NCBI RefSeq assembly: GCF_907164915.1
Contig: NC_061862.1
Span: forward strand, 62,583,910 to 62,647,909
Source: Impatiens glandulifera
Lineage: Eukaryota > Streptophyta > Magnoliopsida > Ericales > Balsaminaceae
Direction: 5' to 3'
Length of the DNA stretch: 64,000 nt
The notes beneath the pieces are model-generated. The model ran no database searches. It worked only from the letters and a program-made list of their open reading frames with translations, and was not told the DNA's origin. Positions 11,813-23,173 of this stretch are shown piece after piece. The translations under genes and the position numbers were made by a program. Within the stretch, counting starts at the first letter, position 1, and each line of letters begins with the position of its first letter.

Positions 11813-13392
11813 TCACACCTCCTTAGAAGAAGTTTCGTCCTCCAAACTATACACAATTGTAGATTCAAACAGTTTAGGATACTTCTTTCTTACTTCATCT
11901 TCAAGTTCCCATGTGGCTTCTTTCTCAGAATGGTTACTCCACTGGAGTTTAACATATGAGATAGTTCGACGACGAAGCACTTGTTCTTTTTTGTCCACAA
12001 TCCGAATAGGGTTCTCCTCATATGTTAGATCATTTTCCAGCTTTAGCGGGGTATATTCGATAAAATGTTTAGTATTATGAATATATTTCTTCAATATGGA
12101 GATATGAAAGGCATTATGAACTCCAGCTAATTGTGGCGGTAATGCAAGTTCATATGCAACTTTCCCAATTTTCCTTAATATTTCGAACGGTTCGACAAAT
12201 GGAGGATTCAATTTTCCTCGTGATCCAAATCTCATTACTCCCCTCATCGGTGATACTTTGAGAAATACATGATTGCCTTCACCAAATTCTAAATCTCTTC
12301 TACGATTGTCAGCATAACTTTTCTACCTACTTTGGGCGGTAACTAATCTTTCCTTAATTACACGCACTTTATCTATCGTTTCTTGTAATATATCTGGCAC
12401 AATGTACCTTCTCTCTCCCACCTCATCCCAACATATCGGTGAACGACATCTTCGACCTTATAATGCTTCATAAAGAGCCATCTGAATACTAGATTGATAA
12501 CTGTTGTTATAGGCAAACTCTATAAGAGGCAAATGATCATCCCATGAACCTTTTAAATCGATGATAGACGCACGAAACATGTCTTCCATGACTTGATTTA
12601 TCCTTTATGTTCGACCGTCACTCCGATGGTGAAAAGCGGTGCTAAAATTCAGCTTTGTCCCCAAACATTGGTGTAGACTTTTCCAAAAGCGAGAGACAAA
12701 CCGACTATCTCTATCTGAAACAATAAACGACGAGTTACCGTGCAATCGTACAATCTCTTTAAGGTATAATTGTGCTAGATTGTCTAATGAAAGTCCTGTT
12801 GTTACCGCCAAGAAATGTGTTGATTTAGTTAATCAGTCAACAATCACCCATACTTTGGTATTTCCTCTTTTCGTTTTCGGTAGTCCCGAAACAAAGTCCA
12901 TAGAAATGTTTTCCCATTTCCATTGTGGGATTGGCAATGGCTGTAACAATCTTGCTGGTCTTTGATGTTCTACTTTTACTTGTTGACAAGTGAGACATTG
13001 AGAAACGAAATCAACTATTTCTCTTTTCATGTTGTTTCACCAAAAATTCTCTTTCAAATCTCGATATATCTTCGTGCTACCCAGATGAATCGTATACCGT
13101 GAGTAATGTGCTTCCTCTAGTACCTCTTTTTCACCGTCTCATTATTCGGAATACATAGTCTATTTTGGAACCCTAGAAATCCATCATTATCCAATCGAAG
13201 TTCGATTTTTTTTTTCCGTTTTGTTAAATCTCTTTTAACATTCGTTAAGTAGGAATCACCTTGTTGAGCATCTTTAACCTTTTTGAATAGAGTAGGACGA
13301 ATCATTAAGCTCAAAATCTGAACAGGCTCTACTCTTGATGGTTTCCTACTCAAAGCATCATCAACCACATTAGCCTTTCATGAAAAATACGG
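11813..13392 (-). pseudogene. Gypsy RNase H end, integrase and chromodomain, broken
   Basis: Minus-strand pieces in order: RNase H end KANVVDDALSRK (13380-13345), preceded by a stop; linker (13368-13117); integrase zinc-binding end FVSQCLTCQQVKVEHQRPA (~13010-12950) and core start MDFVSGLPKTKRG; catalytic segment IVSDRDSRFVSRFWKSL (12725-12670) and a decayed HHRSDGRT where HPQTDGQTE is expected; integrase C-terminal LNPPFVEPFEILRKIGKVAY and LAGVHNAFHISILKKY (12230-12070); chromodomain-like WSNHSEKEATWELE (11940-11900). Stops or frameshifts fall near 13117, 12833, 12605 and 12250. The final stop TGA overlaps the LTR start. Confidence 0.9.
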
Positions 13393-13854
13393 AACTCATA
13401 GGTCTCTTAAATCACATTCAGTATATTAAAACGAGTTACACCAAAATTTTCTCTAGCACTTAGAGATTCACTAATATAAAGTCTTCACCATTAATTGTAG
13501 ATTACAACAACAAAAATAATAACAAAAAACTATCCTATAAAAGTGGAATACTCAAACGAATATCTGAAAAAATCTAAATAAAGATCTAGACAGATTAAAT
13601 TCTAGAGAATCACGTTGCAAAGAGAAAATCTATACTCATGACTGCCTAATCTTCTCGCATAAACTCTAAATATATAACCCTTACCTTGGTTTATATTTTA
13701 TCTCTCTTATTTTTCTATCTTCTGTATCTGTCTAAAAACCTTTGCTGCTTATTATATAGTATATAATAATATAATATATTATTATATAATAATATATTAT
13801 ATATTATTAATCCAAGCTTAATGGGCAAGTCACCTCAACACCCATGATATTAGT
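13393..13854. other. AT-rich non-coding stretch, possibly LTR-derived
   Basis: No coding motif is seen. It includes an AT palindrome-rich tract (13758-13810, TATAATAATATAATA). The end GGGCAAGTCACCTCAACACCCATGATATTAGTTGG, read in reverse, resembles the start of a copia LTR, which would fit the 3' LTR of the adjoining minus-strand copia fragment. No partner LTR is present, so this is a guess. Confidence 0.35.
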
Positions 13855-15690
13855 TGGACCTAACAAACTCCTCATCCAAATTATTGTGTAGTCTGTGCCC
13901 AACTAGAATAGACTCATCACTACCAAAACATAAACACACCTTTGAAGTGGCTTTCAGATACCTCAATATTCACTTGACTATTTCCTGGTATATTTTTCTT
14001 GAATTTGAGAGAAAACTGCTAACAATGCCAACTACATGAGCGATATCCGATCTAGTGAACAACCATAGCGTACATCAAGCTCCCAATTACAGATGCGTAT
14101 GAAATTTTCTCATCTTCGCGTCTTCTTTCTCACTTGTTAGACATTTCCTTTTAGAAAGTTTAAAGTAACCCGTAAGTGTAAAGTTTACTACTTTCTCTTT
14201 ACTCACGTTGAACCGTTCAAGAACCTTCTCGATATAGCTTTCTTACGATATCCACAACTTTATATTTTTCCTGTCACGCGAGATCTTCATTCCAAGAATC
14301 TTCTTCGTTTACTCTAAGTTTTTCAATACAAAAGACATGCTCAACTATGCTTTCAGTTTGACAATCTTGTCAACACCGCGACCAATGATCAACATGTCGT
14401 CGACATACAACAATAGAATGATGGAGTTGTTATCTGAGTACTTTTTAATAAACACACAATGATCTGATTTAGTCTTACCATATCCATTACTTATCATTAA
14501 TGAGTCAATTTTTTTGTACCACTGCCTCAAAGCTTGCTCGAGTCTATAAAAGTTCTTTTTTAATTTACACACAAGTTGTTCATTGTCTCTAACTTTGAAT
14601 CCCTTGAGTTGCTCTATATAAATCTCTTCTTTCAATTCATTATGAAGAAAAACAGTTTTCATGTCAAGTTTTTCCACCTCTAGGTTTAGGCATTCAACCA
14701 ACCCTAGTAAAACTCGTATTAAGCAATTCTTTACCACCAGAGAGAATATTTCTTCATTGTCGATCCCCTTCTTCTAACCAAAACCTTCATAACTAACCAA
14801 GTTTTATATCTAAGTTGTGAGCTATTATTTTCGATCTTCAACATGTATACCCACTTATTTTTGAGTGTTTTCTTTTTTACTCGAGGTAGTTTTATCAAGT
14901 CGTACATGTGGTTATCATTAAGGATTGAATATCTTCTTACATGACTTTCAACCACTCTTTCTTGTCATTAAGTTTGACTCCTTCTTGGTAAGTTTCTGGT
15001 TCTCCTCCATCTGTGAGCATTATATACTCATTGTAAAATATCGAACAAAGGGATGACTTTCCCTATTAGATGTTCTCAAATGCTGTTCAATTAGCGTCGA
15101 TGTAGTTTCTTCCTCAATATGTTCAACTGTCTCGTCATCGTTAACACCATTACCGCCGCCTTCCTAAGTGTCTCCCCCATGATCAATACTCATGGAAGGT
15201 GGAGTTGCATCCAAAATAATAGGAATTTTAGTAGAGGAACTAGCATTTCAACCTTGTCTCTATCACCTATAACTTGGTCTTTAAAAACACAACATCTCTA
15301 CTTCTCATGATTTTCTTTGTCATTGAATCCCATAACTTGTATCCAAACTATTTATGATCGAACCCTATGAAGACACAATTTTTCTTTATTGTCAAGCTTC
15401 GATCTTTCATATTTTGAGATATGAACAAATGCTCTACAACCAAAGACTCTTAAATTCTTATAAGAGACATCTTTTCTTGTCCAATAATTCTTTTCGAAAC
15501 GTCATTATTCAATGTTGTTATAGAAAAAATATTTATCAGTTGAACTCTAGTTCTCGCTGTCTCCCAAAAGGATTTGGGTAACTTTGAATGAGACAACATA
15601 CATCGCACTTGTTCTTCAATCGTTCAATTCATTCTTTTAGACACACCATTGTGTTGAAGTGTCTTTGACTATATTTTCTCCAATCTAATG
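13855..15690 (-). pseudogene. Copia pol fragment, broken and truncated
   Basis: The minus strand shows decayed copia pol. Integrase NGVSKRMN and KLPKSFWET are at 15660-15560. RT DMKTVFLHNELKEEIYIEQ (14680-14620), KNFYRLEQALRQWYKKIDS and LLLYVDDMLIIG (14420-14390) follow. RNase H-proximal YLKATSKVCLCFG lies near 13960-13920. The wording is close to Tnt1/Tork-type polyproteins. Several stops interrupt it. The right end at 15690 coincides exactly with the LTR start of the next element, which therefore inserted here or replaced what followed; I see no continuation after that element. Confidence 0.85.
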
Positions 15691-15999
15691 TGTTAGATTA
15701 TGGTGACCCCAACTATTTGATATTGGACCCACTAGGCCCAATTATGTGACTATAAATATATGATCTTAGTTAGAATTTTATTCACTCAACACAATTTGAC
15801 ACACAAAATATTTGTCATTCTTCTTCTCTCTCTAAGTTGATCTTCTATTTTAACCATAGTGAATTTTTCTTCTATGCCCATGGTTTTTCCCATCTTGGGT
15901 TTCCACGTAAATCTTGGGTTATTTATCGTGCTTTCTTGGTTGATACTTCATCTCTTATTTATATTATTAGTCTTTGATTCATATCCAGTTTTTTCAACA
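15691..15999 (+). repeat. 5' LTR of the deleted copia element
   Basis: Shares TTAGATTATGGTGACCC, GACTATAAATATATG and the stretch TTAGAATTTTATTCACTCAA with 18479 onward. TATAAATATA is a plausible LTR TATA box (~15752). It lacks roughly 60-70 bp present near the start of the 3' LTR. It ends TTTCAACA just before the primer site. Confidence 0.8.
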
Positions 16000-16582
16000 A
16001 TTGGTATCAAAGCCTTCGGCTTTTTTGATTTAGAGACAATATCTATTTTTGGAGATGTCAAGTATGAAGTACGACATTCCATTGTTGGATCACAACACCA
16101 GATTTTATTTATGGAAGATAAAGATGCGAGGTTTGCTCACTCATATGGATTTGGACGAAACTCTATTAGGGTTTGATAACATGCCCAGTTCTTGAACCAG
16201 TAGAAGAGAAAAAGAAAAGGATCGAAAATTTATGTCTCATATACATCTACATCTATCCAACAATATTCTACAAGATGTTCTGAAGGAGATGAGTGCTTCT
16301 AGGTTATGACTGAAGCTAGAAAAACTACATTTGAAGCAAAATTTATAATTTCATCGTATGTACGAAGGTACGCCTTTACAAGAGCATATATCAGCATTTA
16401 AAGAAACTGTTGCTAATTTGGAAGCCTTAAAAATCAAATATGACGATGAAGATTTATCTTTGATTCTTCTGTGTTCGTTGCCCCCATCATATATCACTTT
16501 TCGGGATACTATACTATTTAGTCGTGATGTAGTTACTACTACTGATGTTTATGATGCATTATTCTCTATGATTGAGAAATAG
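16000..16582 (+). pseudogene. Copia gag remnant
   Basis: From about 16059 the frame reads MSSMKYDIPLLDHNTRFYLW and THMDLDETLLGFDNMP, a classic copia gag start. Stops near 16195, 16305 and 16350 break it. An open piece at 16358-16582 carries YEGTPLQEHISAFKETVANL and LLCSLPPSYITFRDTILFSR, the gag_UBN2 core. It ends at a stop just before the deletion junction. No zinc knuckle remains. Confidence 0.85.
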
Positions 16583-16603
16583 ACAGAGAAACCAATAAAA
16601 CAT

Positions 16604-17251
16604 TTGTGTATTGATAATGGTTTAGAGTTCTGTTCTGAAGAATTTAACTCTCTATGCAGAACTAAAGGAATCGTAAGGTACCATACAATTCCTAAGAATC
16701 CACAACAAAATGGTGTGACAGAGAGGATGAATAGAACTTTGGTGGAGAATGTGCGTTGTATGCTTTTTAATGTTGATTTATCAAAGTCTTTTTGGGCTGA
16801 AGCTGCAGCTTTAGCATGCTTCCTCATTAACCATTCTCCGTGAACTGCAATTAATAAACAAACTCCGCAAGAAGTATGGTATGGTATTCCTTCTAGTTAT
16901 TTTGATTTGAGAATTTTTGGTTGTTTGACGTATACTCATGTTGATCAAGGAAAATTGGAAGCTCGATCTGTGAAGTGTATTTTCATCGATTATAAATCTG
17001 GTGTAAATGAGTACAAACTATGGTATCTAAAAACTAGAAAGGTAATAATTAGTCGAGATGTTACTTTTGATGAAACACATATGTTACATGCCACCTCCTC
17101 TATATCTTTACGAGATAAAATTTATCAAGAATTTAACAAACAGGTGGAGTTTGAGAGAAGATCAAAATTTGAACCTACAACACTACCGTTAACTACACCA
17201 GAGTTGTTAGACTTCACCGCTTGCACCACAATATCATATTACTGTAGATAA
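16604..17251 (+). pseudogene. Copia integrase remnant
   Basis: The integrase core resumes at CIDNGLEFCSEEFN with NPQQNGVTERMNRTL and KSFWAEAAALACF (16604-16843). A stop follows, then the C-terminal part FGCLTYTHVDQGKLEARSVK and VIISRDVTFDE (16907-17090). The protease, zinc-binding domain and first catalytic aspartate of the family are missing because of the deletion at about 16582-16604. Confidence 0.87.
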
Positions 17252-18376
17252 GCTCATATATGAAATTAGACCTTCTCGAAGACTCGATGAGGAAGGTTAT
17301 AGTCAAATTCCGGAGATTGATTTTACTAATGTGTTTTCTCTGGTTGTGAAATATATTTTGATTTGAGTATTACTTGGCATCGTGGCGATGCATATTTTGG
17401 AGCTTGAGCAGTTAGATATGAATACTGTGTTTCTATATGAAATTTTAGATAAAGACATCTATATGCATCAACCTAAATGATTTACTGTCTTAAGAGAAGA
17501 TAACTGTATTTTTTATTTGAAGAAATTCATTTATGACTCTTTTATGACCATTCATGATTTCAAAAGAAGTGATTTTGATAGTTGCGTCTACTTCAAAATT
17601 CTTTATCTGTTCAACATTTTTATGCTAGTTTTGTGAGTTCTCCATTAACAACTCAAATTAAACTCTTTTTTGTTATGCCACCTTAGTCTAATGAGGATAT
17701 CGAGTATATATCACGAGTTCCATATTTGAGTACAGTTGGATCACTTATTATGCAATAGTTTGTACTCGACTAGATTTGACATATTTAATAAGTGTAGTTA
17801 GTAGATATCTGACAAATCCAGGTAAAGAGTATTGGAGAGCAATTTAGTGGATATTAAGTTATTTGAAAGGTTCAACGGATGTTCACCTATAGTTTGGTAG
17901 AACTAGAGATGGAGTTGTCGGTTATGTCGACTCTAATTATGATGACGATCATGATAGAAGAAGGTCACTTACATGTTTTTTTTCTATATTGGCGGTTGTG
18001 CGATTAGTTGGAAAGCTACTCTAAAAAGTATAGTCGCGTGTCTACTACATAGGCATAATACATGGCCATTATAGAATCTTGTAAATAAGTTATTTGACTG
18101 AGTGGACTGATATTCAGGGAACTCAAGAAATATTTACAGATGACGATAGTCTTTTGTGATAGTCAAAGTTTTATTTTTCTGACAAAAGATCAGATGTTTC
18201 ATGAAAGAACTAAACACATTGATGTACAGTATCATTTTGTACATGATGTTATTGCTCGTGGTGATATTGATGTGAGCAAAATTAGTACTGTTGATAATCT
18301 TGCTGATATAATGACGAAGACACTCCCCATTGTTAAGTTTGAGCATTGCTCAAACTTAGTTGATCTTGGTTGTTGA
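17252..18376 (+). pseudogene. Copia RT/RNase H remnants
   Basis: RT is reduced to LEQLDMNTVFLYEILDKDIY (about 17400-17460), and no YVDD motif is found. RNase H scraps include a decayed YSRVST segment near 18030. A clean open end at 18140-18376 reads [33 protein letters not shown] and [16 protein letters not shown], the normal C-terminus of copia pol. Confidence 0.84.
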
Positions 18377-18478
18377 AGCCATATGGCTTTTGGAAGAGGT
18401 GGAGACTGCTATGATTGTTGTCTATATTTGAAGATCAAATTTTCTTTTGACATACTGGATCCGTGTTAAGGTGAAAAT

Positions 18479-18700
18479 TGCTAGATTATGGTGACCCAAA
18501 TGAGTTTTGATCGGGGCCTGGGCCTAGGTTCACGATATAATAAAATAAAATCCTAATTGTTTGATATTGGGCCATCTAGGCCCATTTACGTGACTATAAA
18601 TATATGGTCTTAGTTAGAATTTTATTCACTCAACACAATTTGACATTATTCTTCTCTCTCTACAATCTTTTACTTTGTGTTGTATACCCATATTATGTGT
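18479..18700 (+). repeat. 3' LTR of the deleted copia element, end uncertain
   Basis: Aligns with 15691 onward through ATTCTTCTCTCTCTA at about 18660 and then diverges, so it is probably truncated. It contains ~70 bp (18500-18570, including GGGCCTGGGCCTAGG) missing from the 5' LTR. Confidence 0.65.
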
Positions 18701-19189
18701 GGTTGAGAAAGGGTTGATATAATAAAAGTAATGTCACGTCATTTAAAATAGTTGGAAAAGGCTCAAATGACAAAATATTTAATAGTTCGAGCATCAAATG
18801 ATTCAAGTCAAAGTTGAAGTCCCAAATAGTAATTAAGCGAATACAAATATTTATAACACATTACTTCATATGTTATAATAGTCTTTGGTTTAGTAAGAAA
18901 CTCCAATCTTTTTCTTTCACTTTTAATTCCCCAAAACTAAAGTTACTAGAGTTATTCCTATTATTTAATGGCATTATTGGTTGATTTGTTCCATTGGGTA
19001 ATGTTATATCTTAATAACAACATGTAGTTTTAGGTATTAGTGGTCATTCCCCAGCTTAATAAACTTATCAAACCAAAAAAACTCAAATAGCACAAAGTGA
19101 ATGATATATCTTCTTAAACACTATCAAACCAAAAAGAAAAACATTATACATAGTTATTAGAATTTTCATTTTAGAGTCAACCTAGGCAG
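18701..19189. other. Non-coding; includes a diverged first copy of the array's G segment
   Basis: From about 18850 to 19075 the sequence (TAATAGTCTTTGGTTTAG, ACTAAAGTTACTAGAGTTAT, GGTTGATTTGTTCCATTG) matches the segment that opens each later unit (24320, 29100, 47080). The remainder to 19189 is AT-rich and unrecognised. This is the leftmost trace of the tandem array. Confidence 0.7.
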
Positions 19190-19368
19190 TGGCGGATCCA
19201 AGGGGTACAAAAAGGGGCTTAAGTACCCCTGACTTTTTCAATACCCGATTTGGGTTTTTCTCTTTTCACCATGTTGTAACAGAATGCATGAGATGATGTA
19301 AGTAATAAAGAACGACACAGATTTTAACATGGTTCACCAAGATAAAACTTGGATATGTCCACCATAAA

Positions 19369-19765
19369 GAGAGAATCTTATTAGGAGATCAAAACAAAGA
19401 TTACAACAGCATAGACTAGGGTTATGACACGAGTTTATGTAACACTCGGTCCCCGAAACCCTAATAGATACATTACTAAGATGGAAACGATGCTCTCAAG
19501 GTAAAGACTTCAACTTTCTAAAGTGCCCGACTACATCTTTAAATAAGCTTCAACTAGGTTAAAACTAATATTTTGGTAAATAATTTCCAAAATATTATCA
19601 CAATACTTTTCTAGTTATATATTACCATAACAAAAGATCACATTTCCTTTTGTGTTAATCTTATTTCCATAAATCAAGATTACACACCAAAAATATATAC
19701 TTCCCTTTTATTCAATATTCTCTTTTTTGCATCATCAATTCAAGATATCTCAACAAATCTTCACC
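19369..19765. repeat. Extra partial F segment of the array
   Basis: Matches the F block of later units from AATCTTATTAGGAGAT through ACACTCGGTCCCC and CTTTTATTCAATATTCTC. It stops near the ATCAATTCAAGATATCTCAAC words, before the GC-rich island. No coding content. Confidence 0.7.
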
Positions 19766-19865
19766 TTGACTTAAATTCCCTTAAATTCCCCAAATGCATT
19801 AATCAATGCCCAAATATTCTATCTCCTTTCTCTTTAATCTGGATTTGTCATAAGACAACTTAGTA

Positions 19866-20650
19866 GATGCATTCGTCAATGCTAGATAGCCTAGATGCAC
19901 TCGTCGGTGCCGGATGACCTATGTGCACTCGCTAGTGTATGGCCCAAAAGTACTTGCCAATGTCGAATGACTCAGATGCACTCGCCGGTATCGGATGGCC
20001 CAAATGAACTCTCCGGTGCCGGATGGCCCAGATACACTCGCTATTGCCGAATGGCCCAGATGCATGCGCCGATGTAGGATGGCCCAGATGCACGTGCTGG
20101 TGTCGGATGGCCTAGATGCACTCGCTGGTGCCGAATGTGGCCCATATGCATTAGTCAATTCCATATGTGGTCCTAGACGCTTTAGTCAATGCTAGCGGTG
20201 ATCCAGATGCATTAGTTAATGCTAGAGGTGGCCTAGATGAATTAGTCAATATCAATGATGGCCCAGATGCATTCGTCAATGTTAGAGGTGGCCTAGATGC
20301 ATTAGTCAATGTCAATGATGACCTAGATATATTTGTCAATGTTAGAGATGACTCAAATACATTAGTCAATTCTAGAGGTGGCCCATATGCATAAGTCAAT
20401 TCTAAAGGTTCCTTAGATACATTAGACAATGCCAATGATATCTTAGATGCATTTGTCAATACTAGATGTGTCCTAGATAATTAGTCAATGTCAATGATGA
20501 CTCATATACATTTTCAATGCTAGAAATAACCTAGACGCATTTTTCAATGCTAGAAATAACCCAAACGCATTTTTCAATGCTAGAAATAACCCAGATATAT
20601 TAGTCAATATTAGAGGTGGCCCGAATGCATTAGTTAATGTTAGTGGTGTC
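19866..20650. repeat. 33 bp minisatellite with two monomer classes
   Basis: About two dozen imperfect ~33 bp monomers. The left third uses a GC-rich form (GATGCACTCGCCGGTGCCGG, then ATGGCCCA); the rest uses an AT-rich form (GATGCATTAGTCAATGTTAG, then AGGTGGCCTA). Because the period is a multiple of three, long frames stay open on both strands (20167-20394 plus, 20151-20459 minus) without being genes. It sits between two partial F segments, replacing the middle of that block. Confidence 0.88.
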
Positions 20651-21430
20651 CTAGTTAACTTCAGCTTTCTAGAGTGCCTGATTGCACCTTTAAATAAGCT
20701 TCAACTAGCTCAACATGAATATTTTGACAAATAATCTCTAAAATATTATCACAATACTTTCCTAGTTATATATTACCACAACAAAAGATCACATTTCCTT
20801 TTGTGTTAATCTTATTTCCTTAAATAAGATTTACACACCAAAAATATATACTTTCCTTTTGTTCAATATTCTCTTTCCTTGCATCATCAATTCAAGACAT
20901 CTCAACACACCATAAAGATTGTTTTTGATCTAGATTTTCTAATGACAGTTTGTTGGTAAAGGAACATTTCCCAACAGAAGCAATCTCTAATGACTCGTGC
21001 AACCGTAGTAGCCATGGGCGACGGGATAATAAGATTTAGAGTTTTATCCAGTCAACGCCGTCGCCGCCGACGGTTAACTACTGTACAATGAAGAGGAGAA
21101 AGAGAATTCCCCATCATGCCCCTATGGGACTAGTTGTGGAATATTAAGAGAACCACTTAAAAATAACCGGACGGTGAAGAGGAGAAAGAGAATTCCCCAT
21201 CGTGCCCCTATAGGACCAGTCGTGGAATATTAATGAAACCACTCTAAAAAAATTTTAATAATACAAGTCAAAGTTTGGCCTCTTTTATATAGTCTTCCCC
21301 ACCACTACAACTAACTCTTGTTCTTTTACTAAAAAAAGGACGATGTTTACTATAGAGAAATATGTGGGAAAATGTAAAATGACTGTGTACTTTATTTAAG
21401 GTGATCAAATGTTTAGAATAAAAAATAATA
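20651..21430. repeat. Partial F block joined directly to an A block
   Basis: Resumes F at AACTTCAGCTTTCTAGAGTG and runs through the GC-rich island, the micro-ORF and both GAAGAGGAGAAAGAG repeats. At about 21430, after AATAATATATAT, it jumps to the A block (GATAGAAAATGAGAG). Compared with later units the H, G and X blocks are missing here, as expected from a deletion or unequal crossover. Confidence 0.7.
20990..21091 (+). CDS. Conserved arginine-rich micro-ORF, leftmost copy
   Basis: The ATG-to-TGA frame encodes 33 residues: MTRAT, then VAMGDGIIRFRVL and a run of six arginines, ending in LTTVQ. The same frame occurs at the same place in units 1, 2 and 3. It sits in a short GC-rich island (CGCCGTCGCCGCCGACGG) unlike the AT-rich surroundings. 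No family is recognised, and translation is not shown. It could equally be a captured leader exon or non-coding GC-rich DNA. Confidence 0.3.
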   Translation: MTRATVVAMGDGIIRFRVLSSQRRRRRRLTTVQ

Positions 21431-21789
21431 TATATGAAGATAGAAAATCTTGATAGAAAATGAGAGTTTTCTTAGGAATGAGAGAGAACCTAAGTACAAA
21501 ATTAGGTTTCCTTTAGAAGCGGCCAAAGAGATATGAAGGATTTCTTTCTAATGAGATCATTATGTTCTTATTTTATTCATTTCATTGGTATAAATTATAA
21601 TTCAGTTCCCAAATAATTTTAAATTTACAAATATATTAATAATTTTTTAATAAGTTAATATGCTTCCAATTTTATAATAAAACATAATATACAAAGGCTT
21701 TGCTTAATTAGATGAAAATAAATTACAACTTAAATTAGAATTTGGATACACAGTCTAAATTTTCTACATGATTTTTTATTAATCAAGCA

Positions 21790-21793
<4 letters not shown>

Positions 21794-21867
<74 letters not shown>
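21794..21867. repeat. (TA)n microsatellite, unit 1
   Basis: About 37 TA dinucleotides between AAGCAACTT and ATGTGTTAAAAC, at the same position as in units 2, 3 and 4. Confidence 0.95.
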
Positions 21868-21869
<2 letters not shown>

Positions 21870-21988
21870 GTGTTAAAACAAAAGAAAACAAAAAAAAATT
21901 TAAAAGAATAATTACCAACATAGATATAAGGATTATATAAAGAACTTCTTCAAATTTAATCTAAAATATTATGAAAAATACTCTTAGA

Positions 21989-22548
21989 CAGTGGCGGACC
22001 CATAAATGTTTTCTCGGGGCCAAATATATAGTAATGTTGCAATTTTTTGACGATCAAATAAATGCATTTTCTAATTAAAATTTTACTCGGTAATTACATA
22101 AAAATACTAACAAGTACAATTACTAAATTATTCTTGTCAATGAGTCGGTACAACAAAAGACAAATTTATTTTACGAGATTTCATTTGTTGAAAATATTGC
22201 AATATTGGCTCATTTTCAATTGTTGAGAAAATATATTTCTCAACATATACAACTAAACTATCATTCATCCATTCATCTCCCATTCGATTACGCAAATCAG
22301 TCTTCACGGTCTTCATTGTTGTCCGCTGGAGCTAGAGGAATGAACAAATAGAGATTAGAGAGAATGAGAGATCAGATGGATAGGAATTAGAGTAGATAAG
22401 AAAAGAAATGAGGGAATAGAGAGAAAGAGAGATCAGAGATATGACATACGGCAGAAAGGAAAAGGTGGAGCCCAATTATTTTATGAAAAAAAAATTCTAA
22501 GGATGGGGTGGCCTAGGCCTTAAGGCCATCATAGTAGGTCCGCCACTT
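21989..22548 (-). mobile_element. Non-autonomous hAT element, unit 1 copy
   Basis: The ends CAGTGGCGGACC and GGTCCGCCACTT form inverted repeats (11 of 12), flanked by perfect 8 bp duplications CTCTTAGA at 21981-21988 and 22549-22556, the hAT hallmark. On the minus strand (about 22330-22150) it still encodes the transposase C-terminal dimerisation tail, with KTVKTDLRNRMGDEWMND and LVVYVEK. The rest of the transposase is deleted. It is a 560 bp deletion derivative that needed an autonomous relative to move. Its twins in the other units have the same duplication, so the insertion predates the array duplication. Confidence 0.83.
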
Positions 22549-23173
22549 CTCTTAGAATATTAGAAAATAATATGGGATTAACAAACATTTACATGTGAAA
22601 ATTTTGGGAGGGATAACTTTATTTCGTACTTATTTACATCAAAAAAATGTAATTCCTTCTATACTCCATCCACATAAATATATCACTAAATTTAATAAAA
22701 TCAAAAAGAGAATCTTATTATGAGATTAAAACAAGGTTTACAACAGTACAGACTAAGGTTATGACACGAGTTTATATAAACTCAGTCCCCCAAACCCCAA
22801 CAAATACATTACTGGGACGGAAACGATGCTTTTAAGGCAAAAACTTTAGCTTTCTAAAGTGCCCGACTACACCTTTAAATAAGCTTCAACTAGGTCAACA
22901 GTAATATTTTGACAAATAATCTTCAAAATATTATCACAATACTTTCCTAGTTTTATATTACCATAACAGAAGATCACATTTCTTTTTGTGTTAATCTTAT
23001 TTCCTTAAATAAAATTTACACACAAAAAATATATACTTTCCTTTTATTCAATATTCTCTTTCCTTGCATCATCAATTCAAGACATCTCAACACACCATAA
23101 AGATTGTTTATCATCTGGATTTTCTAATGACAGATTGTTGGAAGAGGAACATTTCCAACAAAAGCAATATCCG

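Larger units (their letters stand above)
9727..11817 (-). repeat. 3' LTR of the chromovirus-like gypsy element
   Basis: On the minus strand it begins TGTGATTATTATT (11817) after the purine-rich AAGGAGG and ends TTGGAACGTGACA at 9727, the ACA end usual for gypsy LTRs. No second copy lies in the window, so the limits are inferred. It contains a MITE (11121-11599), a diverged ~40 bp repeat (about 10400-10560, TTAGCATAATGGC) and an ATT/AAT simple repeat at 11783-11812. The 90-codon open frame at 10543-10815 lies inside it and is not a gene. Confidence 0.65.
9727..13392 (-). mobile_element. 5'-truncated chromodomain gypsy element (Tekay/Del-like) with its 3' LTR
   Basis: On the minus strand a broken RNase H, integrase and chromodomain sequence (13392-11813) runs straight into an LTR of ~2.1 kb whose end reads GGAACGTGACA. 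Everything upstream of the RNase H motif (gag, protease, RT) and the 5' LTR is missing, with an abrupt end near 13392. The C-terminal chromodomain-like segment and the long LTR point to the Tekay/Del chromovirus lineage. No target duplication can be assigned because one end is lost. Confidence 0.78.
15691..18700 (+). mobile_element. Internally deleted Ty1/copia element (Tork/Angela-like)
   Basis: The 5' LTR starts TGTTAGATTATGGTGACCC at 15691 and ends at ~15999 before a primer-binding site TGGTATCAAAGCC (16002). The 3' LTR starts TGCTAGATTATGGTGACCC at 18479. Internally, gag is joined almost directly to the middle of integrase, and RT is reduced to scraps. The right boundary (~18700) is uncertain because the 3' LTR departs from the 5' LTR after about 18660. 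No target duplication was found. Confidence 0.8.

Noticed and set aside
13758..13815. Possible origin or hairpin in the TATAATAATA tract
   Set aside because: Simple AT-rich palindromes are common in LTR-derived plant DNA; nothing else supports a function.
20151..20459. Open frames on both strands (75 and 102 codons)
   Set aside because: They read through the 33 bp minisatellite, whose length is a multiple of three. Repeats of DALVN-type words are a by-product.
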